Shown here: one piece after another, positions 1-5,659 of the stretch | Layout of the letters: every line of letters starts with the position of its first letter | Position numbering within the stretch: position 1 is the stretch's first letter | From: Thiocapsa sp035467215 | GTDB taxonomy: Bacteria; Pseudomonadota; Gammaproteobacteria; Chromatiales; Chromatiaceae | Assembly: GCF_035467215.1 (NCBI RefSeq) | Contig: NZ_DATITZ010000321.1 | Location: 1 to 5,659, forward strand | Length of the DNA stretch: 5,659 nucleotides | Direction of reading: 5' to 3' | Program-made: the position numbers and the translations under genes | Notes under the pieces: model-generated | What the model was told of the DNA's origin: nothing | The model's database searches: none | What the model saw: the letters and a program-made list of their open reading frames with translations, nothing else

Positions 1-8
1 AACCCTTC

Positions 9-129
9 AGCCCTGAAAGGGCGGTTTAAAGATGCTGCTTGGGCTGGGGCGTTTTGCACCGTTCGGCCCTTTCCCAAAACGCGCGCCTAAGATCGATATA
101 TCAAAGCGTTGGGCCGCCCCTTCAGGGCT
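9..129. repeat. Imperfect terminal inverted repeat enclosing a nested stem
   Basis: Bases 9-24 (agccctgaaagggcgg) and the reverse complement of 114-129 (agccctgaaggggcgg) match at 15 of 16 positions. Each arm is itself partly palindromic (CCCTTCA/TGAAAGGG at 3-21; GCCC/GGGC at 117-128). Inside lies a second perfect 8-bp inverted repeat, GCGTTTTG at 49-56 and CAAAACGC at 75-82, around an 18-base loop. The palindrome GATATATC sits at 95-102. The layout resembles a small non-autonomous repeat element or a folded RNA. No transposase is in the window, and the left boundary may lie outside it. Confidence 0.55.
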
Positions 130-147
130 TAGTATGGGGGCCGTGGT

Positions 148-191
148 CCCGGGGCGTTGCCCCGGGCTCGCGTGGTGAGCCCCGTTGGGGC
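148..191. repeat. Tandem GC-rich hairpins sharing a GTT loop
   Basis: A perfect 8-bp stem CCCGGGGC (148-155) / GCCCCGGG (159-166) closes a GTT loop. A second perfect stem GCCCC (179-183) / GGGGC (187-191) also closes a GTT loop. A competing 6-bp pairing GGGCTC (164-169) / GAGCCC (177-182) could bridge them, so two folds are mutually exclusive. There is no T-run after either hairpin, so it is not a canonical intrinsic terminator. Together with the inverted repeats to its left it looks like part of a REP-like intergenic repeat, which is an inference. Confidence 0.5.
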
Positions 192-412
192 AGCCGGATA
201 CCACCGGGTTCGATTCATGGCTATGGCGGGCTCCGTCCGATGGTGCATCAGGGAGCAGTCTGCGCCGATCGGTGGCTTATTCCGTGAGCCTGGCGGACGA
301 TTCTTTCTAATCAGGACGACAATTATTTCGAAGCCACGGGCGCAGGGATTACGCTCTCCATCTCCTTCAGGCCACCATGGATTTGCTTCTCGGCACAGCA
401 GAGAATGCCGCC

Positions 413-2848
413 ATGACGACCGAACGACACGTATCATTTCAAAGCTCCGCAAGCGATCGCCGACGCGCCGTGAGGGCGTTTCTCGTCATGGGTCTGGTCT
501 GGTTGTTCCTGGCCCAAGCCGTGGTCGCCGACGATAAACGTACGGACCTGCTGACCCCGGACGAGCGTGCCTGGCTGGACGCGCACCCGCGGATCCTGCT
601 CGGGGTCGGTGCCGAGTGGGCGCCCTGGGTGATTCCGGTCGGGGAGGGGCGCATCGCCGGATTCGCGGTGGATCATCTGCGGCTGCTTGGCGAGAAGCTC
701 GGTATCGAGATCGGGCTAGCGTCCGGTCCTTGGCATGAGATGGTCGCCGCGGCCGAGGAACGTCGGCTCGATGGCCTGACGTTGGCCGCGCCGCTGCCGG
801 AACGCGGCGATCAGTTTCTATTCACGGAGGACTTCCACACCGTTCACCTCTTTCTTTACCTGCGCGACGGTGACCCCCTGCCGCCGCCGGGACTCGCGGG
901 ATTGAACGGGCGGCGGGTCGGCTATCTGCAGGAGGTCTTGCGGGAACGCAAGCTGCTGGAGGAACAGGCGTCCATCGAGGCGGTCCCGTTACCGAGCCAA
1001 GCGGCACTGGCGGAGGCGCTGTTGACTGGAGTGGTGGACGCAGCCATCGGCTCGTACGCCTTGGAGTACTGGCGAGCGAGCAACGGTGTGCTTGGCTTTG
1101 GGCCGAAGCGGATGCTGTCCGAGGGCCCCGCACGGCTGGGGATCTCGATCCGCAAGGATTGGCCGGAGCTGGTCGGCATCCTCGACAAGGGTCTTGCGGC
1201 CATCACCGCCGAGGAGTCGGCTGTCCTGAATCGGCGATGGTTCGGGCGCGCCGATGTCTTCTCGGGCGGTTCGGTGCCGACCGGCTTGAGTGCCGAGGAG
1301 AAGAGGTGGATCGCCGACCATCCCGTGCTTCGGGTCGGCATCGATCCGACTTGGGCGCCGATCGAGTTCTTCGACGAGCAGCGCCGACCCCAGGGGATCT
1401 CGGTCGCCTATATCAGGCTGATCGCCGAGCGTCTCGGCCTGCGGCTCGAGTTCGTCGAGGCCCGGTCCTGGGCAGCGGCCGTCGCGCAGTTCCACCGACG
1501 CCAACTCGACCTTCTTCCGGCGGTGGCGGCGACGCCGTCGCGCCGCCAACGCTTCGACCTGACCGAGCCCTATGTGTCCTTTCCGGCCGCGATCTTCGCG
1601 GCGGCCGATGTCGCCTATTTGGGCGGCATCGAGGCGTTGCAGGGGAAGGTCGTCGCCGTGATCGAGAGCGAGGCGGTGCATGATTGGCTGCGCGAGCAAG
1701 AGCCGGAGATCCAGTTGCTGCCCGTGGCGGATACGCCCGCGGCCTTGCGTGCGGTCGCGCGGGGCGATGCCTTCGCCTTCGTCGGTAACCTTGCGGCCAC
1801 CAGCTACTACATCGGCGCGTCCGGTCTCACCGAGATCAAGGTGCTCGGGGAGACCCCGTTCGTGTATCGCTTGGGAATGGCGGTTCATCGCGACGAGCCG
1901 ATGCTGGCGACAATCCTGCAAAAGGGCCTGGATGCAATCCCCCGTCATGAGAGGGATGCGATCTACAACGACTGGATCTCGATCCGGTATCGCGTCGAGG
2001 CGGACTGGGGACTCTTGTTGCGGGTCGCCGCGGGTGCCGCGCTGCTGCTGGCGATCGTCGGTTGGTGGGCGTTCAGTCTGTCCCGGGAGGTACAGCGCCG
2101 ACGCCGGGCCGAGGCTGCGCTTGCCGAGCTGTCTCGCGGACTTGATCAGGCGCTTGCCGAGCGCACCCATGAGCTTGCCGGTGCGAATATCCGGCTGCGC
2201 CGGCTGGCCGTGGATCTGTCGCTCTCGGATGAGGCCGCGCGGGCGCGTTTGGCGGGGGAGCTGCACGATAGCCCGATGCAGAAACTCGCCCTGGCGCAGA
2301 TACAGGTCGAGTCCGCCGCGCGGGAACCCGATGACGCGGAAACTGCCGAAATGCTCGGTGCAGGACAGGCGTTGCTGAGCGAGGCGATCGCGGAGCTGCG
2401 CACGCTGCAATTCGATCTGAGTCCGCCGGTATTGGCGCGTCAGGGTTTGGCCGCGGCGCTGGCATGGCTCGCCGAAAGCACCCAAGCCCGTTGGGGTATT
2501 CGGATGACATCCGCGGTGGATCCCGACCTGCCTCAACCGCGGCATGAGGTGTCCGTCATCCTCTTCCAGTGCGCCCGGGAGTTGGTGTACAACCTCATCA
2601 AACACGCGCGGGCCAGCCATGGCGCCATTCGATTGCAGTCACGGGGAGGTGACCTCGAGCTGATCGTGGAAGACAACGGGATCGGATTCGACCCGAACGC
2701 AGCGCAGCCGCTACCGCGCCCCGACGGAGGCTTCGGACTGCATCATGTTCGCGAGCGACTGGACTTGATCGAGGCCGAGCTCTCCGTGGAATCGTCCGCA
2801 CCCGGAACTCGCGTGCGCATTCGCTTGCCCGGCGACCGGATGGACTGA
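413..2848 (+). CDS. Sensor histidine kinase with tandem periplasmic solute-binding domains and a NarX-type kinase core
   Basis: A membrane sensor kinase that should bind a small solute in the periplasm and phosphorylate a response regulator in the cytoplasm. Residue numbers count from the ATG at 413 (811 aa). A signal or anchor segment lies at about 17-39 (RRR n-region, hydrophobic core, likely cleavage at AVVA|DD). Two SBP_bac_3-like (BvgS-type) domains follow, at about 46-280 and 291-527. Both open with a related pattern, E(R/K)xWxxxHPxxxxGxxxxWAP. One transmembrane helix lies at about 532-555, then a short basic, coiled-coil-like linker. HisKA_3 follows with phosphoacceptor H618 in ELHDSPMQ (HDxxxQ class). 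The HATPase_c domain has N-box N727, the EDNGIGFD box at 753-760 and a GGFGL box at 772-776. There is no PAS, HAMP or receiver domain. An in-frame ATG at 377 gives 823 aa. I prefer 413 because it has a weak GAGAA seven bases upstream and gives a better signal-peptide shape; the ATG at 488 would lose the basic n-region. The ligand and partner regulator are unknown. Confidence 0.94.
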   Translation: MTTERHVSFQSSASDRRRAVRAFLVMGLVWLFLAQAVVADDKRTDLLTPDERAWLDAHPRILLGVGAEWAPWVIPVGEGRIAGFAVDHLRLLGEKLGIEIGLASGPWHEMVAAAEERRLDGLTLAAPLPERGDQFLFTEDFHTVHLFLYLRDGDPLPPPGLAGLNGRRVGYLQEVLRERKLLEEQASIEAVPLPSQAALAEALLTGVVDAAIGSYALEYWRASNGVLGFGPKRMLSEGPARLGISIRKDWPELVGILDKGLAAITAEESAVLNRRWFGRADVFSGGSVPTGLSAEEKRWIADHPVLRVGIDPTWAPIEFFDEQRRPQGISVAYIRLIAERLGLRLEFVEARSWAAAVAQFHRRQLDLLPAVAATPSRRQRFDLTEPYVSFPAAIFAAADVAYLGGIEALQGKVVAVIESEAVHDWLREQEPEIQLLPVADTPAALRAVARGDAFAFVGNLAATSYYIGASGLTEIKVLGETPFVYRLGMAVHRDEPMLATILQKGLDAIPRHERDAIYNDWISIRYRVEADWGLLLRVAAGAALLLAIVGWWAFSLSREVQRRRRAEAALAELSRGLDQALAERTHELAGANIRLRRLAVDLSLSDEAARARLAGELHDSPMQKLALAQIQVESAAREPDDAETAEMLGAGQALLSEAIAELRTLQFDLSPPVLARQGLAAALAWLAESTQARWGIRMTSAVDPDLPQPRHEVSVILFQCARELVYNLIKHARASHGAIRLQSRGGDLELIVEDNGIGFDPNAAQPLPRPDGGFGLHHVRERLDLIEAELSVESSAPGTRVRIRLPGDRMD

Positions 2849-2874
2849 TTCTTCGCGATCCGGAGTTCCTACCC

Positions 2875-2878
2875 GAGG
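2875..2878 (+). promoter_or_regulatory. Ribosome binding site supporting the GTG start of nrdJ
   Basis: GAGG lies ten bases before the GTG at 2889, in the 40-base gap after the kinase stop. Spacing is slightly long but acceptable. No ATG in this frame lies between the kinase stop and 2889, so the motif helps decide for the GTG start. Confidence 0.5.
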
Positions 2879-2888
2879 CGGATCAGGC

Positions 2889-4712
2889 GTGAACGACCAG
2901 CAGCCAACCATCTCGCGTCTCGTCTGGGAGACCCGCTATCGGGCCGAAGGCGAGGCGGATCTCGACGCGACTCGGTATCGGGTTGCGCGGGCGCTGGCGT
3001 CGGTGGAGCCAGCGGAGCGCGAGGTTTGGGCGGCGCGGTATCTGGACCTGCTGAAGGGGTTTCGGTTTCTGCCGGGCGGGCGGATCCTCGCCGGGGCCGG
3101 CGTGGATCGGGACCTGACCCTGTTCAACTGTTTCGTCATGGGTCCGATACCGGACGACCTCTCGGGCATCTTCGAGGCGCTGCGGGATGCGGCGCTGACC
3201 ATGCATCAAGGCGGGGGCGTGGGTTGCGACTTTTCCACGCTGCGGCCCGCCGGTCTGCGCGGGGAGCGGGTCGGGGGCACGGCCTCGGGACCGGTGTCCT
3301 TCATGGGCCTCTGGGACAGCATGTGCGCGACACTGCTCTCGACCGGGGTCCGTCGCGGCGCCATGATGGGGACGCTGCGCTGCGATCATCCCGACATCGA
3401 GGTCTTCGTCGACGCCAAGCGGGACGCAACGGCACTGCGCAACTTCAACCTCTCGGTGTTGGTCACGGATGACTTCATGCAGGCGTTGGCGGCGGACGCT
3501 CCCTGGGAGCTGGTGTTTCCCGTCGAGCAGATGGCGCATCGGGATCGTGCCCGCTTCCATTATCAAAGGATGCGCGTCTGGTCCGGCTGTGAGGCTCCTG
3601 TCGTCTGTGCGGTTTTGCGCACCCTGCCAGCGCGCGCGCTCTGGACGCGCATCATGCACGCCAACTACGACACGGCCGAGCCCGGCGTGCTCTTCATCGA
3701 TCGGATCAACGCCGAGAACAATCTCGCCTACCGCGAGCGCATCGGCGCCACCAATCCCTGCGGCGAGATCCCCTTGCCGAGCTGGGGCGCCTGCGATCTG
3801 GGCGCGCTCAATCTGACCGCCTTCGTGCGGGAACCCTTCGACGAGATCGCGTCGCTTGACCTTGACGCCCTTGCGGATGCGGCGGGTGTGGCGACGCGAA
3901 TGTTGGATGCCGTGATCGATCTCTCGCGCTTTCCGCTCCCCGCGCACGCCGAGCAGGCGCGGGGCAGTCGCCGCATCGGTCTGGGGATCACCGGCCTAGC
4001 CGACGCACTCGTCATGTTGGGATTGCGTTACGACAGCTCGGCCGCGCGCGATCAGGCGGCCGCAGCGATGCGCACGGTCTGTCATGCGGCCTACCGATCC
4101 TCGGTTGCCCTTGCCGTGGAGAAGGGTCCGTTTCCGTATCTGGTGCGCGATGCCTATCTGGCGGCGCCCTTCGTGCGGCGGTTGCCCGAGGATATCCGTG
4201 CCGGGATCGCCTCGGGCGGGATCCGCAACTCGCATCTCACCGCGATCGCGCCGACCGGGACCATCAGCCTGCTCGCGAACAACCTCTCGAGCGGCATCGA
4301 GCCGGTCTTCTCTCGGGTGCAGTATCGGCGAGTCCGCACGGGCGCGGGTCGATCGGACCGGTATCGGGTCGAGGATGATGCCGTACGGCTCTGGTGCGAG
4401 CGCTTCGGTCGGCAGCCCGGACCGCCGGCCTTCGTCGCTGCGCACGAGGTCGCGCCGGAGGATCATCTGGCGATGCAGGCCGCCGTTCAGCCTCATGTCG
4501 ATAACGCCATCTCCAAGACCATCAATGTGCCGGCCGGGATCCCGTTCGCATCGTTCGAGCGGCTCTATCGGCATGCCTACGACCTCGGCCTGAAGGGCTG
4601 CACGACCTTCAGGCCCAACCCGGTGACCGGCGAGATCCTGAGCGATTGCCTCGATGACCATGCGCCCGACACGACGGGTCCATGCTGCGGATCGGAGAGG
4701 GACGGAGACTGA
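2889..4712 (+). CDS. nrdJ: Adenosylcobalamin-dependent (class II) ribonucleotide reductase NrdJ
   Basis: Reduces ribonucleotides (by family, diphosphates) to deoxyribonucleotides for DNA synthesis in the cytoplasm. It uses a cobalamin-generated thiyl radical, so it works with or without oxygen and needs no NrdB partner. The 607-aa protein is complete and fits the compact NrdJ family without an N-terminal ATP-cone or C-terminal TSCPD domain. Visible motifs: FRFLPGGRILAGAG (58-71); first redox cysteine C81 in LFNCFVMG; HQGGGVGCDFS (106-116); RRGAMMGTLRCDHPDIE (155-171); the active-site finger NPCGEI with N289, C291 and E293; second redox cysteine C302 in GACDLGALNL; APTGTIS (454-460); and KGCTTFRP (569-576). 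The start is GTG with GAGG at 2875-2878; the N-terminal residues already match the family pattern and no better ATG is near. The tail ends with an adjacent pair C599-C600 rather than a clear CxxC. It lies 40 bases after the kinase and 3 bases before trkH. No cobalamin riboswitch fits in the upstream gap. Confidence 0.97.
   Translation: MNDQQPTISRLVWETRYRAEGEADLDATRYRVARALASVEPAEREVWAARYLDLLKGFRFLPGGRILAGAGVDRDLTLFNCFVMGPIPDDLSGIFEALRDAALTMHQGGGVGCDFSTLRPAGLRGERVGGTASGPVSFMGLWDSMCATLLSTGVRRGAMMGTLRCDHPDIEVFVDAKRDATALRNFNLSVLVTDDFMQALAADAPWELVFPVEQMAHRDRARFHYQRMRVWSGCEAPVVCAVLRTLPARALWTRIMHANYDTAEPGVLFIDRINAENNLAYRERIGATNPCGEIPLPSWGACDLGALNLTAFVREPFDEIASLDLDALADAAGVATRMLDAVIDLSRFPLPAHAEQARGSRRIGLGITGLADALVMLGLRYDSSAARDQAAAAMRTVCHAAYRSSVALAVEKGPFPYLVRDAYLAAPFVRRLPEDIRAGIASGGIRNSHLTAIAPTGTISLLANNLSSGIEPVFSRVQYRRVRTGAGRSDRYRVEDDAVRLWCERFGRQPGPPAFVAAHEVAPEDHLAMQAAVQPHVDNAISKTINVPAGIPFASFERLYRHAYDLGLKGCTTFRPNPVTGEILSDCLDDHAPDTTGPCCGSERDGD
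4587..4615 (+). repeat. Perfect 10-bp inverted repeat within nrdJ
   Basis: GGCCTGAAGG (4587-4596) and CCTTCAGGCC (4606-4615) are perfect reverse complements around a 9-base loop. They lie in the codons for the conserved KGCTTFRP segment near the end of nrdJ, about 100 bases before trkH. The RNA could form a stable hairpin. No T-run follows, so it is not a standard terminator, and the conserved protein sequence may explain part of it. Confidence 0.6.
4704..4707 (+). promoter_or_regulatory. Ribosome binding site of trkH inside the nrdJ 3' end
   Basis: GGAG lies eight bases before the ATG at 4716 and overlaps the last codons of nrdJ. It favours 4716 over the later in-frame Met codons and implies that ribosomes finishing nrdJ stop right at the trkH start, a usual arrangement for translational coupling. 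Confidence 0.65.
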
Positions 4713-4715
4713 CGC

Positions 4716-5659
4716 ATGTCCTTCCACCCCGCCGTCAGGCCGCTCATGCAGCCGGTTCGCCCGGCGATGGTGCTGCATCATCTGGGTCAGATTGCGCTGA
4801 TTCTGGCGGTGCTCTTCTCGGTGCCCCTGGCCTTTGCGGCGGCGACCGGTGACTGGGAGCTGGCGCGGCGCATCCTGCTCGCGGCGCTTCTGCCGGCCTT
4901 GGCGCTCGGTGCCTGTGCCCGGATCCGCCCGAGCGACCGGCCCTTGCAGGCCAACGAGGCGCTGGTGATCTCGGCCTTGACCTTCATCGTCGCGGCGGCG
5001 CTCATGACCTATCCGCTCACCGCGGAGGGTCTGTCGCCTTTGGACGCCTGGTTCGAGTCGGTCTCCGGCGTGACCACCACAGGTCTCAGTCTGGTGCCGG
5101 ATCCCGAGCTGCGCTCCGATGCCTTCCTCTTTACGCGCGCCTGGATGCAGTGGTTCGGCGGCTTGGGTATCGTCGTCTTGTCCCTCGCCCTGGCCTTCGG
5201 GCGGACCGAGGACATGCGTCGTCTGGCCGACGCCGGGGCGGACGAGGAGAGCCTGGCCGAAGGGACACGGATCCACGCCCGGCGTGCCTTTACGATCTAT
5301 GTGCTGCTCACGGTCGCCGGCTTGCTGCTGGTCCTGCCGACGGATCTGCCGCCTTTCGACGCACTCATCCATACGCTGGCCGCCATCTCGACCGGCGGAT
5401 TCGGCGGTGTCTCGGACAGCCTGGCCGGCTTCGGGCGAGGCGCTCATTTCGCCCTCTTCGCCGTGTCGCTGCTCGGCGCCTTACCGCTCTTTTTGTACTA
5501 CAGGGCGTGGAGGTCCGGCCCCGTCTCCCTGCGGTCCGATCCCGAGCTTCGGGCACTGATCATCGCCGTCGCGCTGGTGGCGGTTCTGCTCTGGTGGCTC
5601 GGGGGCCTGTCGCCGGCGGACGCGCTGCTTCAGGCCGGCTCCGCTCAGACGACCACGGG
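4716..5659 (+). CDS. trkH: TrkH/KtrB-family potassium uptake channel subunit (3' truncated by window edge)
   Basis: Ion-conducting inner-membrane subunit of a Trk/Ktr K+ uptake system, which normally works with a cytoplasmic NAD/ATP-binding TrkA/KtrA ring. The frame stays open from the ATG at 4716 to the window end (314 full codons plus two bases; the family usually runs to about 450-500 aa). The protein is strongly hydrophobic, with likely helices near 23-43, 52-68, 82-100, 143-161, 192-209, 242-263 and 278-298. Three of the four expected selectivity-filter loops are visible: SGVTTTG (117-123), AISTGGFG (223-230) and SAQTTTG (309-315), the last one cut by the edge. WMQWFGGLGIVVL (143-155) matches the conserved M2 segment of TrkH. 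The two helices before the first pore loop fit the extra N-terminal D0 domain of TrkH. The start is supported by GGAG at 4704-4707, eight bases upstream, inside the nrdJ coding end. Alternative Met codons lie at 4746 and 4767. Whether a trkA gene follows cannot be seen. Confidence 0.95.
   Translation, partial: MSFHPAVRPLMQPVRPAMVLHHLGQIALILAVLFSVPLAFAAATGDWELARRILLAALLPALALGACARIRPSDRPLQANEALVISALTFIVAAALMTYPLTAEGLSPLDAWFESVSGVTTTGLSLVPDPELRSDAFLFTRAWMQWFGGLGIVVLSLALAFGRTEDMRRLADAGADEESLAEGTRIHARRAFTIYVLLTVAGLLLVLPTDLPPFDALIHTLAAISTGGFGGVSDSLAGFGRGAHFALFAVSLLGALPLFLYYRAWRSGPVSLRSDPELRALIIAVALVAVLLWWLGGLSPADALLQAGSAQTTT

Larger units (their letters stand above)
1..412. other. Non-coding leader upstream of the sensor kinase
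   Basis: I see no credible gene here. The short open frames on both strands lack family resemblance, have biased Arg/Pro/Gly composition and run through the palindromes. The first ~190 bases are dominated by inverted repeats (listed separately). From about 200 to 412 the sequence is unstructured to my eye. One AT-rich island at 299-331 stands out from the GC-rich background and is the most plausible place for a kinase promoter, but I cannot fit a -35/-10 pair with normal spacing. No upstream gene end, tRNA or cobalamin-riboswitch core is visible. Confidence 0.6.

Noticed and set aside
148..166. Strong GC hairpin as an intrinsic terminator of an upstream gene
   Set aside because: No run of T follows on either strand, and no upstream gene end is visible in the window.
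203..220. GGTTCGATTC resembling a tRNA T-loop
   Set aside because: The flanking bases do not form a 5-bp T-stem, and no anticodon arm or acceptor stem is found around it.
299..331. AT-rich island as a sigma-70 promoter
   Set aside because: No -35/-10 pair with 16-18 base spacing could be fitted; noted only as a possible promoter location.
1..412. Cobalamin riboswitch controlling the nrdJ operon
   Set aside because: The conserved B12-box and core sequences of that riboswitch are not seen here or in the 40-base gap before nrdJ.
157..537. Small + strand open frame of 126 codons in the leader
   Set aside because: It runs through hairpins and then overlaps the kinase N-terminus out of frame; the composition is Arg/Gly-rich and there is no ribosome binding site.
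989..2620. Long open frame of 543 codons on the minus strand, opposite the kinase
   Set aside because: Rich in Arg, Gln, Gly and Asp with no recognisable domain. It is the expected antisense shadow of a GC-rich gene, and the + strand frame encodes clear kinase domains.
2883..3947. Minus-strand open frame of 354 codons opposite nrdJ
   Set aside because: No family resemblance, and it lies fully over conserved NrdJ motifs on the + strand.
3996..5447. Open frame of 483 codons on the minus strand, opposite the nrdJ end and trkH
   Set aside because: It spans two well-supported + strand genes, has Arg/Gln/Gly/His-biased composition and no domain. It is a shadow frame.

Overview
The window carries three complete or partial protein-coding genes, all on the + strand, behind a leader of about 400 bases rich in palindromes. 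The sequence is GC-rich with G/C-biased third codon positions, and the protein sequences look proteobacterial. My best guess is a gammaproteobacterium, perhaps of the purple sulfur group (Chromatiaceae), but no marker gene here proves that.

Layout: (1) Positions 1-412 contain no convincing gene. The first ~190 bases hold a cluster of inverted repeats and GC-rich hairpins that looks like a small non-coding repeat element. The rest is leader sequence with one AT-rich island. (2) Positions 413-2848 (or from 377) encode a membrane sensor histidine kinase with two periplasmic solute-binding (venus flytrap) domains, one transmembrane helix and a NarX/NarL-type kinase core. No response regulator is present in the window. 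(3) Positions 2889-4712 encode a complete class II, adenosylcobalamin-dependent ribonucleotide reductase (NrdJ). (4) From 4716 to the right edge runs the first 314 codons of a TrkH/KtrB-family potassium transporter subunit, cut by the window end inside its third selectivity-filter loop.

The kinase-to-nrdJ gap is 40 bases and the nrdJ-to-trkH gap is 3 bases. No intrinsic terminator is visible in either gap, so the three genes may be co-transcribed. A periplasmic small-molecule sensor, an oxygen-independent dNTP-making enzyme and a K+ uptake channel do not form a pathway I know of. The grouping may be incidental, or it may be an unrecognised stress or growth module. I see no clear undescribed system. 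The best leads are the gene grouping, the orphan sensor and the palindromic leader.
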